DNA from: Kineosporia rhizophila
Lineage (GTDB): Bacteria > Actinomycetota > Actinomycetes > Actinomycetales > Kineosporiaceae
NCBI RefSeq assembly: GCF_021277265.1
Contig: NZ_JAJSOH010000016.1
Location: 62,001-126,000, forward strand
Reading direction: 5' to 3'
DNA: 64,000 nt
A model generated the notes under the pieces. The model did no database searches, had not been told where the DNA came from, and saw only the letters and a program-made list of their open reading frames with translations. Made by a program: the position numbers and the translations under genes. Below, piece after piece: positions 51,299 through 60,083 of this stretch; the first letter of the stretch is position 1; each line of letters starts with the position of its first letter.

Positions 51299-51670
51299 AT
51301 GAGGGAGGATCAGCCCGTGGTGGACATGACCCGTGAAGCGTTCGAGCGGCTGGTGTCGCTGGCCCTCGACGAGATCCCGGCGGCGCTGACCCGTCAGATG
51401 CGTAACGTGGTGGTGCTGGTGGAGGACGAGGCCCCGGCCGACGAGCCGGACCTGCTGGGCCTGTACGAGGGCACGCCGCTGACCGAGCGGGGTGACTGGT
51501 GGGCGGCCGGCAGTCTGCCCGACCGGATCCTGATCTTCCGCAATCCCACGCTGCGGATCTGCCAGACCGAGCAGGACGTGGCCGAGGAGGTCCGGATCAC
51601 CGTGCGCCACGAGGTGGCCCACCACTTCGGGATCGACGACGCGCGGCTGCACGAGCTCGGGTGGAGCTGA
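51299..51670 (+). CDS. Small metallopeptidase of the zincin type (DUF1025/PF06262 family)
   Basis: 123 residues. The zinc motif RITVRHEVAHHFGIDDARLH is HExxHxxGIDD, the hallmark of this family, with the start MTREAFERLVSLALDEIP typical after an extra ten-residue N-terminus (ATG at 51299; a GTG or ATG at MTREA is an alternative). LLGLYEGTPLTERG is also conserved in the family. The physiological substrate is unknown. It is 7 bp after the flippase and ends at a long hairpin. Confidence 0.88.
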   Translation: MREDQPVVDMTREAFERLVSLALDEIPAALTRQMRNVVVLVEDEAPADEPDLLGLYEGTPLTERGDWWAAGSLPDRILIFRNPTLRICQTEQDVAEEVRITVRHEVAHHFGIDDARLHELGWS

Positions 51671-51675
51671 ACCGG

Positions 51676-51709
51676 CGGTTGTGAAGGGGGCAGACCCCCT
51701 TCACAACCG
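51676..51709 (+). terminator. Long perfect hairpin
   Basis: A perfect 15-bp stem, CGGTTGTGAAGGGGG with CCCCCTTCACAACCG, and a CAGA loop, 5 bp after the zincin stop. No T-tract follows, but the stem strength and position fit a terminator for the flippase-zincin unit. Confidence 0.75.
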
Positions 51710-51758
51710 GTGGAGATCCGGATTCTCCGGGCCGAAGCCGTGAAACAGGCTGGTCCGC

Positions 51759-52625
51759 ATGATTCCTGCACTCAGCACCGATGAAGAGCTGCGGCGCCAG
51801 GGCGTGCGTGCCTTCCTGCTCATCACCTTCGCCGCCACCTGGGGGATCGGCTTCGTCGAGAGAGTCGTGTTCGGCTGGTCGCTGCAGAACCCCCTGGTCC
51901 AGCTGGGCCCGGCGATCGTGCCGGCCGTCGCCGCGGTGATCGTGCGGAAATGGGTCACCAAGGAAGGCTTCGCCGACGCCGGTCTGCCGCTGCGCCTGCG
52001 CCGGGCCTGGAAGCAGTACCTGCTGGCACTGGTCGGGCCCCTGCTGCTCAGCGGCGGGATCGTCGGCACCGCAGTGCTTTTCGGCTGGTACGAGTGGGAC
52101 GACTCCAAGCTCCAGGAGGGTCTGGGCGGAATGCCGCTCCCGGTCACCGTCGGGGCCCTGATGCTGCTCAGCGTGGTCTGCATGCCACTGTTCTGGGGCG
52201 AGGAGTTCGGCTGGACCGGCTACCTGCGGCCCCGTCTGCTGCCCGGCAACCAGCTGATGTCGCTGCTGGCCACCTCGTTCGTCTGGGCGGCCTGGCACTA
52301 CCCGCTGGCCTGGACCGACTACGCCGAGTTCGACAACGTGCTGGTCGGCCTGCTCTGCTGGACCGCGATCTTCTTCCCGTTGCAGGCCGTCTTCACCGCT
52401 CTCTACGACCGCAGCGGCAGCATCTGGGTACCGAGCCTGGCCCACGCCGGGAACAACTTCGTGCTCTGGTCGTTCCCCGGGCTGCTGATGACCGAGACCG
52501 GGCAGCTCAGCTCCTCGCAGGTCAACCTGATCGGCTGCATCCCGCTCACCCTGGTCGCGGTCTGGGCCTGGCGGTCCCGGCCCCGGCCCGTTCAGCCCGT
52601 CCAGCCGGTTCAGCCGGCGAGGTAG
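51759..52625 (+). CDS. CPBP-family intramembrane glutamic protease
   Basis: 288 residues with about eight membrane segments. The ABI/CAAX motifs are present: MPLFWGEEFGWTGYLRPRLL (EExxWxGYL), FVWAAWHYPLAW (H), and SLAHAGNNFVLW (HxxxN). The C-terminus ends in a short PVQPVQPVQP run. Substrate unknown. It overlaps the convergent SRPBCC gene by 16 bp. Confidence 0.88.
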   Translation: MIPALSTDEELRRQGVRAFLLITFAATWGIGFVERVVFGWSLQNPLVQLGPAIVPAVAAVIVRKWVTKEGFADAGLPLRLRRAWKQYLLALVGPLLLSGGIVGTAVLFGWYEWDDSKLQEGLGGMPLPVTVGALMLLSVVCMPLFWGEEFGWTGYLRPRLLPGNQLMSLLATSFVWAAWHYPLAWTDYAEFDNVLVGLLCWTAIFFPLQAVFTALYDRSGSIWVPSLAHAGNNFVLWSFPGLLMTETGQLSSSQVNLIGCIPLTLVAVWAWRSRPRPVQPVQPVQPAR

Positions 52626-53065
52626 GCGGCCAGGTTGTCCAGCGACGACGCGAGCCCGGCGGCGTGATCGGCCGCCGAGATGCCGTCGGGCACGTCGTCG
52701 GCCCGGATCCGGACCAGCGCCCCGCCCTCCGGTGCGGGCGAGACCTGCCAGGTCATCAGCATGGTGCCGGCGAACTCCGGGTCTTCGGAGTCGAAGTCGA
52801 CGGCCTGCACCAGCCGCTCCCCCGCCACCAGCTCGACGATGCGCACCAGCACCACGTCCGAGTCGGCGGTGGTCTTGCCCGCGGCGCCCTCGAAGGTCAG
52901 CCGCAGCCGGTAGGAGCCGCCGGGCCGCAGGTCGAAGTGCTCGAACCGGCCGGTGGCCCCCTCGGGCGGCAGCCACTGAAGCAGCGCGTCCTTGGAGACG
53001 AACGCCTCGAAGACCTGTTCCGGGGTGGCGGCCACGGTACGGGCGGCCTCATCGGTACGGGGCAT
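52610..53065 (-). CDS. SRPBCC (AHSA1-like) domain protein
   Basis: 151 residues: EQVFEAFVSKDALLQWLPPE and GRFEHFDLRPGGSYRLRLTF, followed by VDFDSEDPEFAGTMLMTWQV and a C-terminal helix SSLDNLAAYLAG typical of the Aha1-C/START-like fold. These bind hydrophobic ligands. It is probably single-gene; divergent from the erythromycin-esterase-like gene 56 bp away. Confidence 0.85.
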   Translation of the reverse strand: MPRTDEAARTVAATPEQVFEAFVSKDALLQWLPPEGATGRFEHFDLRPGGSYRLRLTFEGAAGKTTADSDVVLVRIVELVAGERLVQAVDFDSEDPEFAGTMLMTWQVSPAPEGGALVRIRADDVPDGISAADHAAGLASSLDNLAAYLAG

Positions 53066-53121
53066 GCGGTCACCCTAGACCGGTTGACCTCAACCGGGGT
53101 TGAGCATCCAGGCTGGGGCGC

Positions 53122-54156
53122 ATGACCGGATACGCACAGCAGCTGGCCGAGCAGGTGGGTGACGCGGCCGTCGTCGGACTCGGCACCTCCACCCGGTCCG
53201 GCGCCGAGACGTTCGCCTTCGTCGAAGAAGTCACCGGATTGCTGCTGCAGCGCGGCTTCCGGGCGATCGCGATCCGGGACAACCAGCGCGTCGGCGCTCT
53301 GTACGACCAGTTCGTCACCGGGGGCATCGACTCCCTGGAACACGTGCTGCCCCAGGCGTGGGGGCCTTGGCAGACCGTCGAGTTCCGGGACGCCCTCATC
53401 CGGCTCAGGACGCTCAACCAGGCCCAGGACGATCCCGTGCGCGTGGTCGGGGTGGGCGGCTCACGCGTACTGGTCGCGGACTACGACCGGGTGCTCGAGC
53501 TGTCGGGCAACCCCGAGCGGGTCCGCGCACTGTTCGACGTGATCCGGGTGGCCCACGCCAACGGCGAGCATGTGCAGCGCGCCATGGGGGTGCACCCCGG
53601 TACGCCGTTCGTCGAACTGGCCCGCGAGGCAGAGGAACTCGTGCAGGGCGCGGGACCGGAGGCCGAGGAACTGGCCGCCGCGATCGTCGACCATCATGCC
53701 CGGGCCGTCGGAGCCGGCTACGACGCGGTGAAGGACGACACCGAGACCGCGGACCGGTTGCTGACCTGGCACCAGGAGAGCGGGCGGCGGACCGTCTTCT
53801 GGGAGGGCAGCGCCCACGTCGCGGCCGGCTACCCGCTCGGCGCCCGGTTGAGAAGCCGGATCGAGGACGATTACCGCGCCGTTCATGTGACGTTCGGTTC
53901 GGGGGTGGTGGCCGGAGCGAGAGTGCCCGCGCCACAACCCGGTTCACTCGAGCACGACCTGCTGACCTCGGGCACCGAGTACCTGGTCACCGAGGCTTCC
54001 GGCACACCCACCCGGATGCGCCTGATCTCCGGCCTCTACGACCCGGCACGCGACGCGGAGCACTACTACGAACTGGCCTCGCTGAAGCTAAACTTCGACG
54101 CCGTCCGGTTCTTCCCGGTGGTCAGCCCCACGACTGCGCTTCGGCCTGCCGGGTGA
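53122..54156 (+). CDS. Erythromycin esterase-like protein with altered active site
   Basis: 344 residues of the Ere family (PF05139): the N-terminal VVGLGTSTRSGAETFAFVEE aligns to the family's GExTHGxxExxxxR, and FRAIAIRDNQRVGALYDQFV to its IAxE segment. In the usual enzyme the Glu and His of GExTH and the Glu of the IAxE strand are catalytic; here the first reads LGTSTR and the third is Arg. The later His is kept (FWEGSAHVAAGY, usual WAHNxH). So antibiotic hydrolysis is unlikely by the known mechanism. It overlaps the convergent acetyltransferase by 35 bp. Confidence 0.7.
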   Translation: MTGYAQQLAEQVGDAAVVGLGTSTRSGAETFAFVEEVTGLLLQRGFRAIAIRDNQRVGALYDQFVTGGIDSLEHVLPQAWGPWQTVEFRDALIRLRTLNQAQDDPVRVVGVGGSRVLVADYDRVLELSGNPERVRALFDVIRVAHANGEHVQRAMGVHPGTPFVELAREAEELVQGAGPEAEELAAAIVDHHARAVGAGYDAVKDDTETADRLLTWHQESGRRTVFWEGSAHVAAGYPLGARLRSRIEDDYRAVHVTFGSGVVAGARVPAPQPGSLEHDLLTSGTEYLVTEASGTPTRMRLISGLYDPARDAEHYYELASLKLNFDAVRFFPVVSPTTALRPAG

Positions 54157-54745
54157 CCAGGTCGCCGTCGGTGATCGGGCGCAGTACCCGGGCCGGGGTG
54201 CCGACCGCCACCACCATCGGCGGAACGTCCCGGCTGACCACGCTTCCGGCCCCGATCACCGAGCCGTAGCCGATCCGCACCCCGGGCAGGACCACGGCGT
54301 TGCTGCCGATCCAGACCTTGTCCTCGATCACGATCGGCTCGGAGAAGCGGGCGAAGTCGACCCGGCGCTGCGGGTGCACCGGGTGCCCGGTGGTGGTCAG
54401 GGTGACGCTGGGGGCGATCATCACGCCGTGGCCGATACGGATCTCCACGTCGTCGACGAACGTGAGGTTGACGTTGCCGAAGAAGTCGTCGCCGAGGTGG
54501 ACGTTGCTGCCGAAGCCGGCGTGGAACGGCGGCAGCAGCACGGTGCGCTCACCGACCGAGCCGAAGATCTCCTGCAGCAGTTCCCGGCGGCGGCCGGCCT
54601 CGCCCGGCGGGGTGTGGTTGTACTCGAAGACCGCTTCGGGACGGCGGCGGTGGTTCTGGAAGGACGCCTCGCCCTCGGAGTAGATCAGCCCGCGGCGGAT
54701 GCGCTCCAGAACTTCCTGTTCCCGGTCCTCGGCCACGGGTACCAA
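54122..54745 (-). CDS. Maltose/galactoside O-acetyltransferase-like protein
   Basis: 207 residues; TTG at 54745 or GTG at 54736. N-terminal Mac domain (RIRRGLIYSEGEASFQNHRR to ELLQEIFG), then left-handed beta-helix repeats: GNVNLTFVDDVEIRIGHGVM and TTTGHPVHPQRR with the catalytic His, and KVWIGSNAVVLPGVRIGYGS. Acetyl-CoA-dependent acetylation of a sugar. Diverges from pdxY. It is a different clade from the one at 11615. Confidence 0.88.
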   Translation of the reverse strand: MVPVAEDREQEVLERIRRGLIYSEGEASFQNHRRRPEAVFEYNHTPPGEAGRRRELLQEIFGSVGERTVLLPPFHAGFGSNVHLGDDFFGNVNLTFVDDVEIRIGHGVMIAPSVTLTTTGHPVHPQRRVDFARFSEPIVIEDKVWIGSNAVVLPGVRIGYGSVIGAGSVVSRDVPPMVVAVGTPARVLRPITDGDLVTRQAEAQSWG

Positions 54746-54780
54746 CCTACTCAGCCGGGACAGTCACTAGGGTGGGCAGG

Positions 54781-55632
54781 ATGAAGGTCTTGTCCATCCA
54801 GTCGGCGGTCGCCCACGGGCACGTCGGTAACTCCGCGGCCGTCTTCCCACTGCAGCGCATCGGGGTCGAGGTCGTCCCCGTGCACACGGTGAACTTCTCC
54901 AACCACACCGGGTACGGGGCGTGGCGCGGTCCGCTCATCCCGCCCTCCGACGTGGCCGAGGTCCTGCTGGGGGTCGAGGAGCGCGGGGTGTTCCCGCAGA
55001 TCGACGCCGTGCTCTCGGGCTACCAGGGCGGGGCCGGCATCGCCGACGTGATCATCGACGCGGTGCGCCGGGTCAAGGCCGCGAACCCCGCGGCGGTGTA
55101 CGCCTGCGACCCGGTGATGGGCAACGCCCGCTCGGGGTGCTTCGTCGCCCCCGAGATCCCCGACCTGCTGCGCGACCGGGTGGTCCCGGTGGCCGACATC
55201 ATCACCCCGAACCAGTTCGAGCTGGGGTTCCTGACCGGCACCGAGCCCTCGACCCTGGAGTCGACGCTGGCCTCGGCCGACCTGGCCCGGGCGATGGGCC
55301 CCTCGACCGTGCTGGTGACCAGCGTGGAGCGGCCCGACCGCCCCGAGGGGACCATCGAGATGCTGGTGGTCGACGACAGCGGCGCGTGGATCGTGCGTAC
55401 CCCGCACCTGCCGTTCAAGGCCAACGGCTCCGGTGACGTCACCGCGGCCCTGTTCACCGCTCACCTGGGGCAGACCGGCAAGGCGTCGGTGGCCCTGGAG
55501 CGCACCGCCTCCAGCGTGTTCGACCTGATCGACCTGACCTACAAGTCCGGGCAGCGCGAGCTGCAGCTGGTGCAGGCGCAGGAGTTCTACGCCTCACCGC
55601 GCCTGCAGTTCGGGGCCGAGCAGGTCCGCTAG
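54781..55632 (+). CDS. pdxY: Pyridoxal kinase
   Basis: 283 residues, ribokinase-fold PdxY/PdxK type: VLSIQSAVAHGHVGNSAAVF, QIDAVLSGYQGGAGIADVII, VYACDPVMGNARSGCFVAPE, IITPNQFELGFLTGTEP and the anion-hole motif LPFKANGSGDVTAALFTAHL (GSGD). It phosphorylates pyridoxal in the vitamin B6 salvage pathway. ATG at 54781. No partner genes are adjacent. Confidence 0.9.
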   Translation: MKVLSIQSAVAHGHVGNSAAVFPLQRIGVEVVPVHTVNFSNHTGYGAWRGPLIPPSDVAEVLLGVEERGVFPQIDAVLSGYQGGAGIADVIIDAVRRVKAANPAAVYACDPVMGNARSGCFVAPEIPDLLRDRVVPVADIITPNQFELGFLTGTEPSTLESTLASADLARAMGPSTVLVTSVERPDRPEGTIEMLVVDDSGAWIVRTPHLPFKANGSGDVTAALFTAHLGQTGKASVALERTASSVFDLIDLTYKSGQRELQLVQAQEFYASPRLQFGAEQVR

Positions 55633-55720
55633 CCACACCCTGGGTGAGCACAGCTGCTCCGACCGGGTGACGTCGGGCTGGTCCACACCATCCCGGCGCC
55701 GCCCGGTTCGATCTGCGAGG

Positions 55721-56476
55721 GTGCCCAACCTCAAGCGAGCCATCGCTCTCGCCGCCGCCCTCAGCCTGATCGCCCTGACTTCGCTGGGAGCGCTCAGCGC
55801 CTCGGCCGCCTCGGCGCATCAGCAGCACGCCCCGAACGAGGTCATCCCCATGGCCGGCAAGAAGGCGACCCAGATCGTCCGGATCTCGCCCCTCACCTCC
55901 TCCGGCGCCCTCAAGAAGGCCTGGAAGGCCGACGTGGAGCCCCGTGACGAGGACGCTGACCCCGACGACGGCATCGACTGCAGCGAGTCCATGAGCCCCA
56001 GCTTCGCCCTGAACGACGGCACCTACGAGTGCCCGCCCACCGTTCTCGGTGCCTACGCCTGCTGGTCCTCGCCCGAGTACGCCGGACAGCTGCTGTGCCT
56101 GAACGCGCCCGGGTCCAAGACCCTGCGCAGCATGGCGGTCAAGAACCTCCCCACCAGCACCCGCGCCCCCAGAACACCGCGTCCGCTGGCCCTGGAACTG
56201 GCCGACGGCAGCCGCTGGAACCTCAAGACCGGCGGCACCTATCCGGCCCGCAAGGACGGCCTGCAGGGCGTGTACCTGTGCGCCAACAAGGTCTGCTCGA
56301 AGAAGCGCACCGGCAAGGACCTGGCCGTGCTCTCCTCCGGCGGGCACGGGGTGAACCGCTCCAAGCCGGTCTGGACCGTGCGTGTGGGTGAGGTGGGCAG
56401 CTACGACGAGAGCTTCCCGGCCCCGAAGCGGCAGAAGGTGAAGAAGGCCTACTTCATCCACAACGGGGTCGGGTAG
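55721..56476 (+). CDS. Secreted protein of unknown function
   Basis: 251 residues from GTG at 55721. Signal peptide (IALAAALSLIALTSLGALSA then SAASA) and a mature part with eight Cys in a region IDCSESMSPSFALNDGTYEC and YACWSSPEYAGQLLCL, YLCANKVCSKKR, so likely disulfide-bonded and outside the cell. No family recognised. It is convergent with prfC. Confidence 0.7.
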   Translation: MPNLKRAIALAAALSLIALTSLGALSASAASAHQQHAPNEVIPMAGKKATQIVRISPLTSSGALKKAWKADVEPRDEDADPDDGIDCSESMSPSFALNDGTYECPPTVLGAYACWSSPEYAGQLLCLNAPGSKTLRSMAVKNLPTSTRAPRTPRPLALELADGSRWNLKTGGTYPARKDGLQGVYLCANKVCSKKRTGKDLAVLSSGGHGVNRSKPVWTVRVGEVGSYDESFPAPKRQKVKKAYFIHNGVG

Positions 56477-56489
56477 CTCCAGACCCGGA

Positions 56490-58112
56490 TCAGACGCTGG
56501 TGGCGACCAGCTTCTGCAGCTCCAGACCGGGGTTGTCGCGCTCGATGCCACGCACCCGCCACTCGTCGGTGAACAGCGCGAACATCGTGCCGTCGGCGTC
56601 TTCCAGCACCTCGACGTCGCGCTTGGCCCGCAGCAGCGGGGCGTCGGCCGCGGCCACGATCCGGGCCACCGTGTAGGGCAGTTCGTTGAAGGTGACCGGC
56701 GAGCGGAACTCGTTGCTCATCCGGTACTGCACCACGTCGAACTGCAGGCTGCCGACCGCGCTGAGCACCGGCTCCCCGTGGCCGCGCGAGTCCGAGGTCA
56801 GCACCCGCACCACCCCCTCGGCGTCGAGCTCGCGCAGGCCCTGCCGGAACTGCTTGCCCGAGCCCAGATCCTTCGGGCGCACGGTGCGGAAGTGCTCGGG
56901 GGCGAAGACCGGCAGCGGCGGGTAGGCGATGCGGCCGCTCTCGGAGAGGGTGTCGCCCACGTTGATGTGCCGGGCGTTGACCAGGCCGATCACGTCGCCG
57001 GGGTAGGCCACGTCCACGGTGGAGCGGTCGGCGCCGAAGACGGTCTGCACGTGCTTGAGCACCATCGGCCGGCCGCTGCGGTTGTCCCGCACCGTCATGC
57101 CACGGTGGAACACGCCCGAGTGGATCCGGGCGAAGGCCAGGCGGTCGCGGTGGGCCGGGTTCATGCCGGTCTGGGTCTTGAACACCTGGGCGCTGAAGCG
57201 GCCCTGCACGGTCTGGGTGCCGCCGGCCACGTCGAGCTGGTCGTGCGGGAAGGGCGCCACGTCGACCAGCGAGTCGAGCACCTGGCCGACGCCGGTGTTG
57301 GCCACCGCGGCGGTGAAGTAGACCGGCGTGGTGTGGAAGGCGAGGAACGACTCCTCGTCGTGGTCGGCGCCGGTCTCGGTGAGCAGGTCGTGCTCCTCCA
57401 GGGCCTGCTGCCAGGCCGAGCCCTCCCGGGCGGCCGCCTCGTCGGCGCTCATCCGTTCCTCCAGGGCCAGCGTGGCCCCGCCCGGGGCCCGGGTGTACTT
57501 CACGTAGGCGCCGGTGCCCCGCTCGAGCAGCCCGCGGAAGTCCCCGGCGATGCCGACCGGCCAGGTCATCGGGGTGGCCTTCAGGCCGGTCACCGACTCG
57601 ATCTCGTCGAGCAGCTCCAGGGCCTCGCGGCCCGGGCGGTCCCACTTGTTCACCACCGTGATCACCGGCAGGCCGCGCTGCTTGCACACCCCGAACAGCT
57701 TGCGGGTCTGCACCTCCATGCCGCGGGCCGCGTCGACCAGCATGATCACCGCGTCGACGGCGGTGAGGGCGCGGTAGGTGTCCTCGGAGAAGTCGGCGTG
57801 CCCGGGGGTGTCGACCACGTTGATCACCTGCCCGCGGTGGTCCAGCTGCACCACCGCCGAGCTGATCGAGATGCCGCGCTGCTTCTCCATGTCCTGCCAG
57901 TCGGTGACCACCCCGGCCCGGCCGCCGCGACCGTGCACGGCCCCGGCCTCGCGCAGGGCCTTGGCGTGCAGGGCCAGCGCCTCGGTCAGCGTGGACTTAC
58001 CGGCGTCGGGGTGACTGATGACGGCGATGGTGCGGCGCCGGGCCGCCTCGGCCAGGATCTGGGCGGGACTTACGTCGCTGGTCTGTCCGGGGGTCTGGGT
58101 ATCGGCGCTCAC
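56490..58112 (-). CDS. prfC: Peptide chain release factor 3
   Basis: 540 residues from GTG at 58112 (E. coli RF3 is 529). The GTPase motifs are canonical: ISHPDAGKSTLTEAL (G1), RGISI (G2), VVDTPGHADFSEDTYRALTA (G3), VVNKWDRPGREALELLDE (G4). Then RF3-specific DQLDVAGGTQTVQGRFSAQV, FKTQTGMNPAHRDRLAF and the C-terminal SPVTFNELPYTVARIV. It recycles RF1/RF2 from terminating ribosomes. Confidence 0.95.
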   Translation of the reverse strand: MSADTQTPGQTSDVSPAQILAEAARRRTIAVISHPDAGKSTLTEALALHAKALREAGAVHGRGGRAGVVTDWQDMEKQRGISISSAVVQLDHRGQVINVVDTPGHADFSEDTYRALTAVDAVIMLVDAARGMEVQTRKLFGVCKQRGLPVITVVNKWDRPGREALELLDEIESVTGLKATPMTWPVGIAGDFRGLLERGTGAYVKYTRAPGGATLALEERMSADEAAAREGSAWQQALEEHDLLTETGADHDEESFLAFHTTPVYFTAAVANTGVGQVLDSLVDVAPFPHDQLDVAGGTQTVQGRFSAQVFKTQTGMNPAHRDRLAFARIHSGVFHRGMTVRDNRSGRPMVLKHVQTVFGADRSTVDVAYPGDVIGLVNARHINVGDTLSESGRIAYPPLPVFAPEHFRTVRPKDLGSGKQFRQGLRELDAEGVVRVLTSDSRGHGEPVLSAVGSLQFDVVQYRMSNEFRSPVTFNELPYTVARIVAAADAPLLRAKRDVEVLEDADGTMFALFTDEWRVRGIERDNPGLELQKLVATSV

Positions 58113-58266
58113 CCGGCCATTCTCCCGGCTTTGCGGGGGTGCTGACGACACCGGGCCGCCCGCACCCGTCCCGGGCCACCCCGACCCGAACCCCGTTTTA
58201 CCGAAATCCGCTCTTAGCAGGAGGTTTCCAGGTGGCGGTCGGACCGGCCGCTGCTAGGTTCGGCCC

Positions 58267-58545
58267 GTGGCTTTTGAGTGGTTACACGACTCCCTGCGCC
58301 AGCTGAGCGGCATCGAACCGCGGGAGGTGCACCAGGCCCTGGCCGCCGAGCGCCGCTGGCCCCGGCTGGCCACCGACGGCGAGCTGGGTCTGCGCGTCCT
58401 GACCATCTGGGCCCGCACGGCCGACGACCGCCCGCTGGTGATCGCCACCCGCAAGCGCTCGGCCTGGGCCTGGCAGTGCCTGGGCGCCCGCGAGATGAGC
58501 GCGCCGGAGCTGGCCGAGTTCGAGGCCTGGGAGGCGGCGCGGTGA
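58267..58545 (+). CDS. BrnT-like putative toxin
   Basis: 92 residues, GTG or ATG-type start (MAFEWLHDSLRQLSGIEPRE then VHQAL). The order (start MxFEW, a helix, DDRPLVIATRKRSAWAWQCL then GAREMSAPELAEFEAWE) recalls the BrnT/RelE-like fold, with its ISARxxxxxE end. No close family can be named with confidence. It overlaps by GTGA the tiny gene after it, as toxin-antitoxin pairs do. Confidence 0.5.
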   Translation: MAFEWLHDSLRQLSGIEPREVHQALAAERRWPRLATDGELGLRVLTIWARTADDRPLVIATRKRSAWAWQCLGAREMSAPELAEFEAWEAAR

Positions 58546-58673
58546 CGTTCCCGGTGCCCGAGGGCCTGATGTCCCGGCTGGTCTTCACCGACGAGCCGGT
58601 CCCGGAGGACGAGGTGGTGCCCCGGATCCCGGCCGACCTGCCCCTGATCTTCACCCCGGAAGAGCCGGTCTAG
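58542..58673 (+). CDS. 43-residue partner of the BrnT-like protein
   Basis: GTG at 58542 overlaps the previous stop by GTGA. The peptide is acidic: VTFPVPEGLMSRLVFTDEPV then PEDEVVPRIPADLPLIFTPE. Its acidity beside a basic partner and the coupling suggest an antitoxin, but no DNA-binding part is visible. It ends 9 bp before the 2H gene. Confidence 0.45.
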   Translation: MTFPVPEGLMSRLVFTDEPVPEDEVVPRIPADLPLIFTPEEPV

Positions 58674-58682
58674 CCTGACCGG

Positions 58683-59306
58683 GTGAAACCGTTCGAGTTC
58701 CGGCCCGCCCAGGGCCCCTGGTCCACCGGCGAGACCTGGCTCTTCTTCTGCGCCGTACCGGATCTGGCCCGCGACACCGCCCTGGCCGAGCTGTTCCGGG
58801 GCTGTCGGGAGGCGATGGACGGGTTCCCGATCGCCCCGGTGCCCGACGAGACCCTGCGGGTGACGCTGGCCCAGGTCGGCGACGCCCCCGCGGGCCAGAT
58901 CGACCAGGCGCAGCGGGCCGCCCTGCTGCAGGCCGTGCGCTCGCGGCTGAGCACCGTCGAGCCGTTCAGCATCACCGCCGGCAGCCCCCTGGCCTACGCC
59001 ACCGGGGCCCTGTGCGACCTGGAGGACGAGCCGCTGCAGCAGCTGATCGGCCTGATCCGCTCGGCCGTGCGGGAGCTGCGCGGGGCCGAGGCGGACACGT
59101 TCCACCCCGGCGTCACCCATCTCACCCTCGGCTACGCCCACGCCGAGGCCTCCACCGACGACCTGGCCCGGCGGCTGCGCCGGGTGCGGCCCAGCCACGC
59201 CCGGATGCACATCGACGCGGTGCACCTGCTCGAGGTCGGCACCGACCCGCAGGCCCGGGTCTTCCGCCTGAACCCGGTCGGTGTGGTCCCGCTCAGCGGC
59301 GCCTGA
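58683..59306 (+). CDS. 2H phosphoesterase-like (2'-5' RNA ligase family) protein
   Basis: 207 residues, GTG start. The second HxT motif is present (GVTHLTLGYAHAEAS), the first is changed to ETLRVTLAQVGDAP (His to Arg). The remainder fits the 2H fold (SGEPFSITAGSP-like strands). Activity on cyclic phosphodiesters of RNA would be impaired by the missing His. The stop is inside the convergent DUF2306 gene by 14 bp. Confidence 0.7.
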   Translation: MKPFEFRPAQGPWSTGETWLFFCAVPDLARDTALAELFRGCREAMDGFPIAPVPDETLRVTLAQVGDAPAGQIDQAQRAALLQAVRSRLSTVEPFSITAGSPLAYATGALCDLEDEPLQQLIGLIRSAVRELRGAEADTFHPGVTHLTLGYAHAEASTDDLARRLRRVRPSHARMHIDAVHLLEVGTDPQARVFRLNPVGVVPLSGA

Positions 59307-59979
59307 GGCGCAGGAAGCGCTCGGCCACGACCAGGTTGGGCACCCAGCACAGGAACGGCACCAGCAGGTAGGCGCGGTCGAAGGCCATCTGGTCGGCCAC
59401 CCCGGCCGCGCTCTGCGCCGTGATCAGCACCAGCAGCCAGAGCCGGAGCATGACCGCGGCGTAGGTGAGCGCGAACGTGCGGATCGCCCAGCGCCGGTGC
59501 GCGGCGAAGTCGCGGCGCAGCACGCTACGCAGGGCCAGCCCCGCGCAGCCGAGCCAGGACAGGCCCAGCAGCCCGAACCCGGCCACCCCGATCGGGCCGG
59601 CGTCGTTGGCGGGGGCGATCACCAGCGCCGAGGTGCCGCCCAGGAGGATCGCCAGCAGCACGATGCGGCCGGTGACCCGGTGCAGGCGCGGCACCCGGGC
59701 CCGGACCCGGGCCGAGAGCTGGATCGGCGAGAGCACCAGGGCCAGCGCCGAGCCGAAGATGTGCACGTACAGCGCCACCTGGAACCAGGCGGGCTGGGTG
59801 ACGTAGTTGGCGGCCAGCGCGTCGGGGTCGCGGCCGAGCCCCTCCAGCGACGTGGTCATGTACGGCAATGGTGCGAAGACCGCGATGGCGGCCGAGGTCA
59901 GCACGATCCACCAGTGGGCGCCGCGGGCGGAGCGCGAAGGGCGGCGGGGGGCGGTGATCAGGTCCGCGGTCATGAGCAC
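59293..59979 (-). CDS. DUF2306 membrane protein
   Basis: 228 residues with six or so transmembrane segments: VLTSAAIAVFAPLPYMTTSL, VALYVHIFGSALALVLSPIQ followed by LSARVRARVPRLHRVTGRIV, the family's HxxxGR motif, then LGGTSALVIAP and the repeat DFAAHRRWAIRTFALTYAAV. Function unknown. It diverges from the histidine kinase gene. Confidence 0.8.
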   Translation of the reverse strand: MLMTADLITAPRRPSRSARGAHWWIVLTSAAIAVFAPLPYMTTSLEGLGRDPDALAANYVTQPAWFQVALYVHIFGSALALVLSPIQLSARVRARVPRLHRVTGRIVLLAILLGGTSALVIAPANDAGPIGVAGFGLLGLSWLGCAGLALRSVLRRDFAAHRRWAIRTFALTYAAVMLRLWLLVLITAQSAAGVADQMAFDRAYLLVPFLCWVPNLVVAERFLRLRRR

Positions 59980-60083
59980 GATGCTGGATCTCGAGCCCGC
60001 CCCTCCACGAGCCCCCGGCGGGGGAAGTGGATCTCCCTCGCAAGAGGGGTGTGCAGAACGCCACGAATCGGCAGGATGGGTCG

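Noticed and set aside
53122..54156. Macrolide resistance gene
   Set aside because: Family resemblance to erythromycin esterase is real, but the catalytic residues are replaced, so resistance should not be predicted.
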